The translations under genes were made by a program, and so were the position numbers. A DNA stretch of 64,000 bases. Source: Nansenia antarctica (lineage: Eukaryota > Chordata > Actinopteri > Argentiniformes > Microstomatidae). This document shows, piece after piece, positions 1 through 11,752 of this stretch. The stretch lies in assembly GCA_963989245.1 (NCBI GenBank), contig OZ022351.1, positions 11,940,412 through 12,004,411 of the forward strand, written 5' to 3'. Each line of letters opens with the position of its first letter. Positions within the stretch are counted from its first letter, which is position 1. The notes below the pieces were generated by a model. The model was not told the origin of the DNA. It ran no database searches and was given only the letters and a program-made list of their open reading frames with translations.

Positions 1-470
1 CCCTTCTCATTGGGCATCCTGTCCATTTTCCCATCCTGCACTGCATTAAAGTCCCCTCCTATTATTAGTATCCCTTTTGAGTTGCCAGCAATGATGTTAG
101 CTATTTCTCTAAAGAACATTGGGTCACACTCATTTGGAGCGTATACATTCAATAAAGATACCTCAGTTCCTCCAGCGGCCCCAATGACCATGACATACCG
201 CCCTGATTTATCCTGTATCACCTTCTCTGCACTAAAGGCCAAATTTCTGTTAACTAAAATAGTCACTCCTCTTTTTTTCCCATATGAGGCACTATATACT
301 AGGTTAACCCATTCCCTTTTTAATTTGATGTGCTCATTCTCTGATAAATGAGTTTCTTGTAGTAAGGCAATTGAACATTGCATTTTTTTTAACTGACAGA
401 GTATTTTCTTCCTTTTAATAGGATGGTTTAATCCATGGACGTTATAACTCACTACTGTCAATTTATCCAT
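1..470 (-). CDS. L1 ORF2 protein, N-terminal endonuclease part (partial)
   Basis: Reading from the ATG at 470 on the minus strand gives an unbroken frame to the window edge. It opens with the L1 endonuclease signature (about residues 3-12, VVSYNVHGLN) and has LLQETHL near residue 40, NVYAPN near residue 110 and IIGGDFN near residue 140. These match the catalytic motifs of the AP-endonuclease (EEP) fold, including the metal-binding Asn, Glu and Asp residues. The enzyme nicks target DNA for target-primed reverse transcription. The frame is intact as far as it can be read. Confidence 0.92.
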   Translation of the reverse strand, partial: MDKLTVVSYNVHGLNHPIKRKKILCQLKKMQCSIALLQETHLSENEHIKLKREWVNLVYSASYGKKRGVTILVNRNLAFSAEKVIQDKSGRYVMVIGAAGGTEVSLLNVYAPNECDPMFFREIANIIAGNSKGILIIGGDFNAVQDGKMDRMPNEK

Positions 471-960
471 GTGGATACAAGTATCCCATGATTGTGTCCA
501 AGTTAACAATACAAAAAATGTAGGCTTGTACCCGTGATAGCAGAGCCCCTTATGTGACTGCATAGTAAGGGGAATAACATAGAACGTCCACAATTGTGGA
601 GAATAAGAACACACAAATAGAACAACAGAAAAATAAACTTCCAAAAGCCCAACTGTTCTAACAAACATAGAATCAGTCTCAACAAGGACGGAGAGTTGTG
701 ACCGTTCTCTCCGGGGATGTGCAGAGTGCCGTCGCAACTATAGCCTACGCTGATAAGTCGCCTTGTGAAAAATAAAAAAGAGGAAAAGAAAAAAAAGCCC
801 CTCGAGTGAGGAGAACAATTTCTTATTGATTAACTTTAAATCATAACATTACAAAACTAGCCAAAATATATGTTCATTGCATAGTGCATCTTGTCACGTT
901 CCTATCATCATATCTCCTAGTATCAGTAGTACTCACAACTCTTGTTGTTTCATTCACTCT

Positions 961-1932
961 TCAATGGCCGTATTCACCATTGAGAATGTTCTGCAAATCA
1001 GCGTTGGTCATCAAATTCGTCCGGTTTGAGACTGAAGTCCCAGACCGGTTGCTTTGCATTAGCTTCGCCTGGAGTTTCTCCCGCTCGTCGAGCCGGACAT
1101 GGATACCCAACTCGCCGAGTGTTGTGGCCGCGTCTGCGAGCGTCATGAAGGTCTTCGTTCCGGAATTGAGGTAGATTTTCAGCTTGGCAGGGAAGGGGGA
1201 TTGAGCTTTAATGTTTTTCTCTTTGAGCAGTTTCATCACGTCTCTTACTTGCTTCCGTTTCTTTTGTGTATCTGAAGTGTAGTCCTGGTCAAAGAATATC
1301 TTCCCCCCGTTGTATGGCACTCCTCCGCGATGTTTCCAAGCCTCTTGGATGACCGTTTCTTTGATTCTGTAGTCCAGAAATCTGACGATGATGGACCTCG
1401 GGGGGCTCGCGGGATCTTTCGGTTTCATAGTGAGTGAGCGGTGAGCCCTCACTACATTTAGGTGCACCTCCTCTGGTAGTGTCAGTGAGGATCGGATGAG
1501 ATCACTTGTGAACTTCAGCATATCCATGTTACTTTCCTCATCCTCTTTCACCCCATATATGCGAACGTTATTCCGCCTGGCCCTGGATTCTAGGTCGTCA
1601 CATTTTGCTGACAGGCTAGCTTCTCTGTGTAGCATGTGGTGAAGGACTCGTTCAGATCTTTGGGTTTTCTCTTCCGCGTCATTCAGCCTCTGTTCGTATT
1701 CGGTCATTCGTTGTTCCAATTTTGTCGTCCTTTCAGCTACTTCTGCCAGTGTGGATTCTACTCTTGTTAGTGATTCTTTAGTCTCTTTAGAGGCTTCACC
1801 GTGCTCCTTCCTTAGCGTGCGTAGCTCTGCTAGTACGGCAGCCATGCTGTCTTCCCCCTCGTCTGGTTTCTGTTGCTCCTCTTTTTTCGTTAGTTTGCTC
1901 TTCTTCTCAATGTCTTTTCGACTGTTGGCCAT
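961..1932 (-). CDS. L1 ORF1 protein (RNA-binding coiled-coil protein)
   Basis: A complete 323-residue frame. The first 40 residues are charged and disordered. Residues about 30-110 form a heptad-rich coiled coil full of Glu, Lys and Arg, which in L1 ORF1p drives trimerisation. From about 115 comes an RRM-like segment (RRNNVRIYGV, then RSIIVRFLDY), followed by a basic C-terminal domain. This is the L1 ORF1p (transposase_22-like) layout. The protein coats L1 RNA in the ribonucleoprotein particle. No frameshift or stop is seen. The minus-strand order ORF1 then ORF2 is the normal L1 arrangement. Confidence 0.92.
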   Translation of the reverse strand: MANSRKDIEKKSKLTKKEEQQKPDEGEDSMAAVLAELRTLRKEHGEASKETKESLTRVESTLAEVAERTTKLEQRMTEYEQRLNDAEEKTQRSERVLHHMLHREASLSAKCDDLESRARRNNVRIYGVKEDEESNMDMLKFTSDLIRSSLTLPEEVHLNVVRAHRSLTMKPKDPASPPRSIIVRFLDYRIKETVIQEAWKHRGGVPYNGGKIFFDQDYTSDTQKKRKQVRDVMKLLKEKNIKAQSPFPAKLKIYLNSGTKTFMTLADAATTLGELGIHVRLDEREKLQAKLMQSNRSGTSVSNRTNLMTNADLQNILNGEYGH

Positions 1933-2060
1933 TATGTTTGGTAGTTGTGAGTTTTTTTTTTACATAAAATAAAATATATAATAGGTGTTTGGCTAGTTTT
2001 TTAAAGTTCTCCTCGGGAGCTCAAGATTCAAGCTGCTGCTTTGGCCATGACGTCACAGGA

Positions 2061-2820
2061 AGTCCGTACTCTTTATTTTAATGTGTCAGTCAATTGATTT
2101 CCCTATGATGGACAAACAAAGCTTACGTTTATCATGCATTTTCAAGGGCAAGTTTAATGGGAGTGATTTTTCGTCATTCAGTCTCAAATGAACCACAGTT
2201 CAGCTTTGTTCAAATGGCTCGATCAAACAATCAGAAAGAGAATGCTGGTTTATAAATAAAGAGAGAGCAAGAAGAAATTTGCCCAGTAACATAATTTGTG
2301 TAATGTTGTACTGTATAGAAAGCCATTGCTGTGGGAGATTTAGTACAATAGATAACGCTGCTGGATTACCCTGTTCATGGAGATGGCCTAGAAAATGTCT
2401 TCTGAAGAAGAGAGATTGGCTTGTTTGGACCACTCAAGTTTTAACAGGAACGTTGCTGACGTCTCTCCATGAAGAGGGGCAATTCCTCATTAGTACTATG
2501 TTCAGTATAATTATGTCTTCAGTACAATGTCATTTTTTTTGGGGGGGGGGGGGGTTCATATGTTTTGATGTGCAAATCTTATTAAATATGAAGTTGGATT
2601 AATTCTCTTTTGTATTATGTTATTTTAAGCAATTTCAGATAGTACAGTTCTGATGGGGGCAATTTGTCCTAGTCATCCATATTCTCTGGTCGAAAACAAG
2701 ATTGTATATGGTTATTGGAAACCAGACCTTAGAATACTCTAAACCTGGGGGACAAACACTTACGGCTTTAAGCTTTAAAACCGCAAAACCCTCCAGTCGC
2801 TCTCAATCGGTATGCACATA
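2061..2820. other. Intergenic DNA with a T/G homopolymer tract
   Basis: No convincing gene is seen here. The only marked structure is a run of eight T followed by fourteen G at 2533-2554. The short open frames overlapping it have no recognisable domain. Confidence 0.5.
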
Positions 2821-2823
2821 GTC

Positions 2824-2883
2824 GGCGCAGTGTGGAGGGTGTTGACGACAGGCGCAGTGTGGAGGGTGTTGACGACAGGCGCA
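2824..2883. repeat. 27-bp direct repeat upstream of psmc3ip
   Basis: A 27-bp unit beginning GGCGCAGTGTGGAGGG occurs at 2824-2850 and again at 2851-2877, and a third copy starts and breaks off at 2883. It lies about 140-200 bases before the psmc3ip start codon in CG-rich, promoter-like DNA that also contains TGACG motifs. Confidence 0.8.
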
Positions 2884-3021
2884 TGTAGTTTAGTCATGAC
2901 GTAGGTTTCTGACGAGGTCCACGGCGACGCGCGCGATTCAGCGCGAAAGTTTGGTCAAGTACGCTAGAAACTGTTCGCTAGTTAGCTAACCGTAATGTTA
3001 ACACAATAACCGATCAGGAAG

Positions 3022-6000
3022 ATGAGCAAAAAAGATAACGGAGGTATGAAAAGATCTGCTTGTGTTTTAGTATATACTTGATCTATTATTTGTAACGGGT
3101 GTGCATGTTGCCATCACCTGACTGAGTGTTGAGTTGGCGCCAGCTAAATGATATTCTTATCATGTCAATGTGAGAAGAGTAAAGAAGGTAACACTCGTGT
3201 TGAGACCGACAGAGGTGATTTGAAATACACGTAGCTTGACCCACAGACAAATCAAAGAAAAATAGTGCTACGTGATGTTAAACGTTATGTGTGTTGTGTT
3301 GACTGTTGATTCTCAGGTGTAGCAATCATTCTTGCTTACCTGAACGAAAAGAACCGCCCCTACAGTAAGGTGACCAGATTTCTCAGATGCAATCTGGGGA
3401 CATTTCCAACTTTTTAGGAAAAATGTATACATTTTATCATGATGAAATACAGAAACGGGGACAATTGCTGTTTCATTTATTTTGACCTTATTTTGACCAA
3501 TGTATACACATTCAAGCAAGAATACTCAAGTGTAACAACTGGAATGTGCCTCTCAACATTAGTGTCAGTGTACTGTAAGTGGTATTAAAAGTAATTCTGA
3601 GAACTGTTCAGGTTGACGAGCCAACCATCAACCAAGCGGGGGGTCTGGGGGTCCTCCCCCAGAAAAAAAGAGGATTTAACACTTAATTTCCTGCATTCTG
3701 GTGAATTTGTACACACTATTGTGCTTTTTATGCCCATTTTTATCTCCACTACCCTACTCATACTTTAAGCCTAACATAATGTTTAAGCCTAACATAAGAC
3801 TAATGATGTTGTCAAAATTCTGTATATTGTATTGTATTTTTATTAATAATTTAAAACAACTTTATACACCCACTGCATATATTTCATTGTATTATCTTAT
3901 TAATAATAATAGCCACCAGGGCACCCTATAAGCTCTTCTCCACTAGTCTGATTAGATTGAACTATTCCAATTCCAGGACTGCAGCACAGAGCATAGGGGT
4001 TAAATATTAATGTTATGACAAACCCCAGAATTGGGACAGCAAATTGAGGTTCCAGCAGCTTTATTAACATTGGGTTTAAATACAACATATTGACAATTAG
4101 GCACTTATGCTTTTGGAAATCTTCATCGTCTAGAGTAACAGACTTCTCAGAACAAGAGCTCGCCTCGAGCCCCAGATAGCACTTTCACTTTCCATGGCAA
4201 ACTATTTTACAACTATAAATGGAACTGTCAAACTAATGTGGAAGACACCACTGCTCACGTGCCACCCTAGGCCACCTCCTAGACACGCCACTGGGTCCTG
4301 GTAGTCTGGAATGGATAGAATCACAGTAGAAGAGAACATGAGTGCAAAACTGAGAGAATAGTGATTTGAAATGTACCATTAACTAATTTAACCATGCAAT
4401 AGCACCAGAAAGGTCAAACAACATAATGGTAATGTATTAAATAAAATAAAAACATTCATAACTAGCACTGGTAAGATTCACTCATCAGAGAAACATATTC
4501 ACAGCTTCTGTATAGAGAATCTCTCTCACTCACCCCTTACCTAATGATATTTCTCAGAAGAATGTATTTTCCTCTGGATGGCCTTGTCTTTGGATAGGAG
4601 ATCCATGAACTCATGACAGGGAAGGTTGATGTTTGTCTTGACAGTAAGCATGGCCTTGACTGTGTCCACTGTGAATCTATTCCTACTATCAGTCCATATA
4701 TCATTCATAAGAGAGAACACCCTCTCTACGGGTGCATTACTTCCTGGTAAGCATAGTATAATAGACACTAGTCTAGCCAGGTTAGTGTACTGGATCCTTT
4801 ATGGCCAGATCATACTCATGTTGGGTAGGCTCTACCCTTTTAAAGAAGGTGGTGACACTGGGAACACCTGCACTGGCAGTTATAGCGCTTTTGTGTCTCT
4901 TGGTCTGTTGGTGCTCCACCACAGAAAACCTCCCACCACTGCCTATTGAAAAAGAAGATTTACAAAGGGAGCAGAGCACCATGGTCTCAGCCTGGCCAGG
5001 TCTACAAGAATGAATAAATGGAAATTCTGCTTGTAGTTTATCAGTGAAATGACACTTCCTCTTCTTTGAAAGAGCCATCTTTTCAGCCTGTCTTCTTTCC
5101 TCTTCTTTCCTTCCAATAGGCCTACTCTTCTGCTCTTGTCAATCCTCTCTCCTCTCTTCTTCACTCTTCCTAATCAGTCCTCTTTCTTGTCTCTCCTCCA
5201 CTCGTCGTCTCTCCTTCACTGTTCAGTCTTCTAAAACAGAGACACAATCCTGTCACAACACATGGTAATCTATTAATAATACATTTATTTTATAAGGCGC
5301 CTTTCAAGACACTCAAGGTCGCCGTACAACAAGTACAATCAGATTAAGATTAATGACATTATTACTAGTTTGAGAAAGTAATAAAGGCACACTTCCATAG
5401 GCTATTATACAAATACATAAACATTTGTTGTAATATGTATAGGGGTCATTATACAAAAACGTGCCATTTTATGTCACTTGAACAAAACTGCTCTAAGTTT
5501 TGAATAAAACGATTGGTTCCATCCATACTATCATCATGTTTCATCACCGTCTATTAATAAATCTGTGTCCAGACTATTCTGATTAGTAGTTTTGAGTTAA
5601 AGGTTTATGAATGTACCATTAAGCTCCATTAGACCTATAACTGTAACTTAAACAAGCAGTAACCAGTTGACAACCAACTGGTGTCAACCCTGTTACTGAG
5701 CTGTCAGCCCTGTTACTTGTATAATATTATAATATAATTTAAACAATGAAAAGACTCATGCAAAATCAACTCATTTTATATGTAAAGTAAAATAGACCAG
5801 TAATCCACACAAAGAAATCAGGGTATTATTATGTTGTTTCCATAAATGTTTCTTAAAACAGAAGATGCTGTTAAAGTGTCAATTGTAAATGAGCATATTC
5901 ATCATGGAAAAAAAGTAAACTCCTCATTATTCTCACTTTACAAACACACTTATTGTAACAAAGGGGACTTTATATTTCATAGAATATCAGATTTGTTCTA

Positions 6001-9000
6001 AATATGGATTTAAAACATTTTCAAACATTAATTAATATGTCGGTAACATGGTTGACGAAACAGACTTACGCATGTTGATTATGTGAAAATAAATAAATAA
6101 GATACCCTGAGATGGCACGTCATTTTTTTCCTAAGAGGTGAGGATCTACTTCATCCAAAAAGGGGCTTAAACTTTTAAATCAAATACTCCGAAAACCAAA
6201 CATTAAAAATGGAAAATGGCACGTTTTCGTATAATGACCCATAGGTGATTACCAGCAAGACAAACAACATAACACAACGCAAAGCACTCAGCTAGTACAA
6301 GCACAACCCAGTCCTAAACAAAATAAAGTAAATTCAAACATACCAAAATGCAGTATCTCCAGCCAGGAAAATCCTCAAGCCGTGCCTGGGTCAGTCACTG
6401 GAACAAATGACAAGGAGGCTGTCAGCAGGACCCCAATTGAAATGTCGTGTATTTCTACTTAAACACACACACATGCATAGATTGTATATGATATGGGCCT
6501 GTATATATGCTGTAGGGGAGTGTTGTGCAATGGCTCTTGTAATCTGACCAGCCCCCTGACTTAAGGCCATAGTGACATCACAGGGGACGGCCCTCTTGAC
6601 CATCTAGGTAAGGTGATAGGCTATGGCCTGTGACTGTATTTGCATATTGTGATGAACCAGGGTGAGACCCAAAGATCTGTCTCTTTACCACCCCAGCCAG
6701 AGGAGAGCAGACATGTATGTATGTGTGTTTTGTACTTTGATTAAATCGTCTTAAACTCAATAACTGTTCTTTGATTCATAACCAACAAAAATTAACGTCA
6801 GAAATAAGCCAGTGGCTTTCTTGGGTTTTTATCCTTTTAGTTGACCTTGTATGTAATATGTACTTTCATGTACCTACTTCTACAAATCTTCTAATAAAGT
6901 TTTCAATCAATCAATCAAAAGCAACCGCACTATTTATACAAACAGAAGCTAGCAATCATAATGAGCTCGCTAATGGGGAACAATCACTGAATCGTGGCTG
7001 AAATGATTCCTATTGAATGTAACGATCGCCCATTAACGTGGTAATATGCATACATTGACATTATAATAGGGTCTATAATTCTAACGTAACGCTTCACACA
7101 ACAGCGCTGACATTATAGCTACCAATATTAGGCTGGTTAAGTGATCACTAGCTAAATTAAATGATCAATGCTCTTTACAAACACCACGAAGCATTGTCAG
7201 CTCAAAATCAGCAGATTATTCTGTATTTATAACGTGTCATGAACATTCTGGTGCTTACTGTCATCAAGATTCACAGCACTTACCACAGTTTATTCAGCAA
7301 GTAAAGTTTGGCGGGCGGCTGATGCACTTGGTGGAGGACCGGCTGTATGCTTGATGGAAATTAGGCATTTTATTTTTTCCCAACTTCCGTTTTTTCCGTT
7401 TTAATATTTCTGAATTCTGTCATTTGCTTTTTACACAAAATAAAATATAGCCCATAAAGTATAGCCCAAAAAAAATTGGAAAAATGAAATGCTTGAAACA
7501 GGGACTTTTCCGGGGACAGTTTGTTGCCAGGGACAGGCCATCCAAACCGGGGACTGTCCCCGGAAATCGGGGGCGTCTGGTCGCCATACCCTACAGTGCC
7601 CAAGACGTCTTTAGTAACTTGCAGAAGCAGCATGGTCTGGGAAAGACGGTAAGGAAGACTAAACCGCTGGTCTGGCCACGCAATCTGATAGCTAAATCAT
7701 CATGATCATACATACAGTTCACATAAAATCACTCATATTCATTTTCTAAAAAACCTTCCTGACAGGCAGTGGTTAAAGCCATGGAACAGTTGGCCCAGGA
7801 TGGAAAGATCAAGGAGAAACTCTATGGCAAGCAAAAGATCTACTTTGCTGATCAGGTAATATTGATTTCAACAATAAATTGAGTAGCTGGCACACTTCAA
7901 TACAGGCACTGTGTATTGTATGTTGATCAAAACATGTCTATTACTGTATTGCACTTGCAAATCATCTGTTTTGATTCAATAATCACTTGTCCAGGCCCAG
8001 TTTACAGAAGTGAGTGAAGCAGACCTGAGGTCAATGGACAGCCGGATCTCTGAGCTCAACACACAGGTGCAGGCTATCTCTCAGAGCTGCAGACAGCTGG
8101 ACACAGGTGGGACACACTGCTGGACCCTGGTCAAGTATTACCCTGGAGACTCACATCCCAGTGGACTAATTAAAGGGATTGAAGTCTGCTTATTTGTGGT
8201 CCAGATTTTTTAGTTGGCTATCTTTTTGTTTGTTACCTCACATCTCTGATTGCACAGCTGAAAGAGCTCAACAGCTCCCTTACCACAGAGGAAATGATGT
8301 CAGAGATCAAAGAGCTGAAAGTAGAATGTTCTGGGTACAGGGAGCATCTGGAGAAAATAAAAACAGCTACTAATCATGTCACACCAGAGGAGAAAGAGAA
8401 GGTACGGTAGTGGTTACAATTGGCTACCTTATGATATTTGGATTTCTGAATGTGATTATCAATACTGATGAAAATAATTATGTTACAAAATGTCATGGCA
8501 GTAAAGACCAGTGAAGGTAGTCAATAGTTGCAAATATAAAAGTTGTTTCCATCTTGCCCATGGTTGTCTCTCCTGCAGGTCTACAAGGAGAGAAATGTCT
8601 ATGTTAAGGAGTGGAAGAAGAGGAAGAGATTGGTAACTTACTGTTTCAAGGCATGAGGATCTCAGCACAAGAGCCAGATGATGAGTCAGAACAAATAGTC
8701 TAATTCTGCTCTATGCTCCTCTCAGGCATCTGCCATGATGGGTGCCATTCTAGAGGGATATCCAAAGACCAAGAAGCAGTTTCTGGTAAGTCTGTAATAT
8801 TTAAGATGTTTAAAAACCTGTCTTTCTATAATGTCTCTATCTTTAAAATGATCTAACTTTTAAGCAGTCTGGGGAAACACATTTCTTTTTATAATTCTGC
8901 TGCATTATTGTACATGCATTGATAGCAGACATGACCATTTCTATCCTTATAGCATTGGGCTAGCCATCAGGTAATCACAATAGAGCTTGTTACAGTTTTT

Positions 9001-9782
9001 TTCCTCAATCCCTAAACGGTATGAAACTGGTGTTCACATGCCCATCACAATAACATACATGAGCACAAGAGCAAACATTTTGGCAAGACAGTTGCAACAA
9101 TAATTTGCAGCTCATTGCTTTCACACTAATGCTAATGTTAAGCACCACTTTTATTTCTGCTACTATCGCACTGTATAATGGGGTATTAGACACAACTATA
9201 ATGACTAATATATTTGGACAGGGCAACACCCAGATTAACCAGAAATACATTACAAAGTAAGAAACAAAACTCCAAGCCGCATTCATATTACTATTCATGT
9301 CAAACATATGAATTGATATTCTGAACTGATATTCCATACTGGTAAATACAATCTTCCAAGTAGGGGTTTGTCGGGTTCATGGGTGGCCTTTGAGCATTGT
9401 TTTGGTTTCCTCATGTCTTAATCATTATCAGGTAGGACTTTGGTCCAAATTGGATTTTCGGTTTGAATTCTGTTGAATATTGTATGTTAAAATTGCCAAT
9501 TTGGGATGAAACTATACTTCTAGAAAATACTGGTTCAGGAATACTTATGTTTCTAATTAGACATAATTTCTGACTAATCTGGTGGACAAACCTTGACCTG
9601 TATTCTATGTTTTCAGAGTTGTAGTGCATTTTACTAAATAAATGTGTTTTGGCAAACATAACTATTTAGCTTGTGTTTCAAGAAAAACTGCAACGTTCGT
9701 CTTTCTGTGTGCTCTTTCCATATAGGAAGAAGTTGGAGTGGAAACTGATGAGGACTGTAAAGTGATTATGCCAAGTACCTAA
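3022..9782 (+). CDS. psmc3ip: psmc3ip (hop2), interrupted by a hAT insertion
   Basis: Hop2 pairs with Mnd1 and helps Dmc1/Rad51 in meiotic strand invasion in the nucleus. Coding exons read as 3022-3043, 3317-3365, 7597-7648, 7766-7855, 7995-8106, 8258-8401, 8579-8632, 8726-8785 and 9726-9782. The protein starts MSKKDNGGVAIILAYLNEKN (winged helix) and continues with KIKEKLYGKQKIYFADQ, a leucine-rich coiled coil, ATNHVTPEEKEK, a basic VKEWKKRKR block and EEVGVETDED before the stop, matching vertebrate PSMC3IP end to end. Two defects show. First, 3366-7588 is a hAT transposon inserted within one ancestral exon. Second, exon 7995-8106 ends in phase 1 while 8258-8401 must start in phase 0, as if an AG were lost. 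An acceptor at 8288/8289 would restore the frame but drop about ten residues. The locus may be a decaying copy, a polymorphic allele, or rescued by splicing. Confidence 0.9.
4541..5078 (-). pseudogene. hAT transposase remnant (BED-type N-terminus joined to C-terminal dimerisation end)
   Basis: The minus strand from 5078 encodes an N-terminal region with a BED-like zinc motif (CSLCKSSFSIG, then EHQQTKRHK). After a frame change at about 4770 it runs into LPGSNAPVERVFSLMNDIW, the classic hAT C-terminal dimerisation motif, which ends at 4541. The catalytic middle is missing, so this is an internally deleted relic. It lies inside the hAT that splits psmc3ip and is probably that element's own transposase. 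Confidence 0.85.
5280..5345 (-). repeat. LINE 3'-tail fragment, reversed
   Basis: Reading the minus strand gives a short tail ending in AAGGCGCCTTATAAAATAAATG, typical of the extreme 3' ends of fish LINEs. No coding part remains. Confidence 0.5.
5443..6240. mobile_element. Non-autonomous inverted-repeat DNA element nested in the hAT
   Basis: The left end GGGTCATTATAC(A)AAAACG is mirrored by the right end CGTTTTCGTATAATGACCC. ATAG flanks both sides (5439-5442 and 6241-6244), consistent with a 4-bp target duplication. The interior is AT-rich with no open frame of note. The superfamily is not clear from the ends alone. Confidence 0.75.
6241..7365. other. Remaining interior of the hAT element
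   Basis: AT-rich DNA without a recognisable gene. A LINE-like tail ending AATAAAGTTTTCAATCAATC lies at about 6890-6920, plus strand. The rest shows no structure I can name. Confidence 0.5.
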
Positions 9783-9900
9783 CAGAATAGAGGATGTTTG
9801 TGTTTATAGTTACTTTATTAGTGTGAATGTTGTTCGAGATGCATTGTGCTCAGAACAGGTACAGACAAGTTGTTTGTCTTGCAGAAAATGTATATTTTGT

Positions 9901-9940
9901 AATAAAGACATACAGATGTTTACTTCAAACAATGTTTATT
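9901..9940. terminator. Back-to-back polyadenylation signals of psmc3ip and mlx
   Basis: AATAAA at 9901-9906 on the plus strand lies 119 bases after the psmc3ip stop. TTTATT at 9935-9940 gives AATAAA on the minus strand and could end the mlx transcript. If both are used, the two convergent genes end within about 40 bases of each other. The plus-strand use is likely; the mlx use is an inference that implies a 3' UTR of about 1.8 kb. Confidence 0.5.
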
Positions 9941-10929
9941 TTGCAATTAAAAATAATATTCATACAAAAATACCGTAATCAAATTATTCTGTCCATATCA
10001 GCAAGAAAGACAGACATTGTAACAACAGTAGACCTGATTTATTCATACCAGCACAAAGATGCTTGTCCTCATACAAATTATCCCTTTTTTCAAGGCAGGT
10101 GAATACACAGATGAAACATTCTGATGTGTAGACCATAAGGTCCTGATACGCTTGGTACAAGTTCTCCTGAGGACAATGTGTAAATACAATTATCTAATTA
10201 TTATTCACATTTTCATTGACTTCTTACATTCTTTGCTGTTGGGACTGTTTTTGGTTCTGACATTACAATAAAAAGTTTAATACAGATGATGAGAAATATC
10301 TACTATATCATGTCACAATATTAGCATTTGTTGTGGGCTATCCCTGTCTACTTACTCATTAGAGTTCAGCTTTTTTTTTTCTTTGAAATTTCTTTTTAAA
10401 ACAGGTCAATCAAAGGCACTTAAGCCTACTTGATATATTGATGAGGCTGCTCTGGTTGGCAGTCCAGGTACAAATGTGAGGTTTCTGGTCTAGCAGTGGC
10501 TCCCTTACAATTATGAGCATAAGTTAAATTCCATATACAATTTCAGTAAAAATCAATATCAATGGGCCATGTATTATCCTCCTCAGACATTAAATGACCT
10601 GTACAAAAAAAAGAAGAGTTTTACACATAATCTTTGAGTACAGTGAACAAGTAGAAAACTGTTAGCCATGACGTAAACACTTAGTAAGTGTCTTATCATT
10701 GCCAAACCTCATCCGAGCCATCCTTCTCATGAGTGTGAGTCAGGACACACCGCTGACAAATGGAACACAGACAAAACAACACTTAAGAGTGAACACTGAA
10801 ATAGTACTGCACATGTTCCAGCAAACCAGCCCTATAAGCAAATGAGCATTCAATAAGGCGGAGGCCTTCACAGCTAACAGTTCACCAAGACAATGTGTCT
10901 GATTCCTCAAATGTACTGTATGTACAGTG

Positions 10930-11375
10930 TATTCATAACGTGTTCAGACCCCTTCACTTTTTCCAAATGTTGTTGTGTTAATAGATTCAATTTAAAATGG
11001 ATTAAATTAAAATAATTTGCCATCAATCCACACACAAGTATTTTTTACATTTCAGTTAACTTATTAAAATGTAAATATAATAAATATCCCATATATGTTT
11101 TTGGAAGACTCCCCAGGCCTCAGGGTCGCATTCCTGAGCAGTTTTGTTCCTCTCCATTTGCTCAGTTTGTAATGACAACCTGATGCAGACAGTGTGTAAT
11201 TGAATACTATGCAAATTAGAGACCCTATAAAAACAAAGATATTGATTCCATAATTACATTAACTATTATCCTTGCATTAAGATGTACTCAATTCAACTTA
11301 AGTGATTTGTTGATTTCATTTTAGCAAATGTTGCAGTGTCATTGCAAAGGGTCTGAATACTTATGTACATGAGGA
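10930..11375. mobile_element. Tc1-like non-autonomous relic
   Basis: The left end contains GTTCAGACCCCTTCACTTTT and the right end GGGTCTGAATACTTATGTAC, the inverted terminal motifs of a widespread family of fish Tc1/mariner derivatives. The interior is AT-rich and has no transposase. It lies in the shared 3' region between psmc3ip and mlx, probably inside the mlx 3' UTR. Confidence 0.7.
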
Positions 11376-11752
11376 CATACTCGAAAGCATGTTGTAATGG
11401 TTGTATAGACACAAACGCATTGTTACAGAACGGTTAGCAATGATTTGCCTTATTGACTGCACACCTGATCCGTAATAAATGTAATCCTGAAATGAGGAAA
11501 AAACAAATACGATGAAGCATGGGATCTAGCCAATCACATTCAGTCTGAATCGGACTTGGCAGGACGAGAGTTGCCCATGCATGCTGCAGACACTGGTGAG
11601 TTGAGTAAGAGTTTACCATTTAAATTCTGCAGAGGCCATGAGCGAACAGGATAGGCTGCCATTTGAGGTTTGTACCACACCCTGAGAGCCCAGAGCAAGC
11701 CCCAGTTCTGTCCCAAGGGAGAGTCCGGTCTGGAGTTGACACCTTGTCAGCA

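Larger units (their letters stand above)
1..2060 (-). mobile_element. L1-type LINE, 5' portion, truncated by window edge
   Basis: This is a non-LTR retrotransposon read on the minus strand. In element order there is a short 5' leader (about 1933-2060), ORF1 (961-1932), a roughly 490-base inter-ORF spacer (471-960) and the start of ORF2 (470 down to the edge). Both reading frames are open, so the copy is either young or recently active. The reverse transcriptase and the 3' end lie outside the window. The upstream boundary is approximate because no target duplication can be seen with one end missing. Confidence 0.9.
3366..7588. mobile_element. hAT transposon inside psmc3ip coding exon 2
   Basis: The ends are imperfect terminal inverted repeats, TAAGGTGACCAGA at the left and the complement of TATGGCGACCAGA at the right. 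The flanking 8-bp target duplication CCCTACAG lies at 3358-3365 and 7589-7596, so this is a hAT element. Removing it and one duplication restores the continuous Hop2 frame (NRPYS joined to AQDVF). Inside are transposase remnants, a nested inverted-repeat element and LINE tail fragments, so the present element is non-autonomous. Confidence 0.93.
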
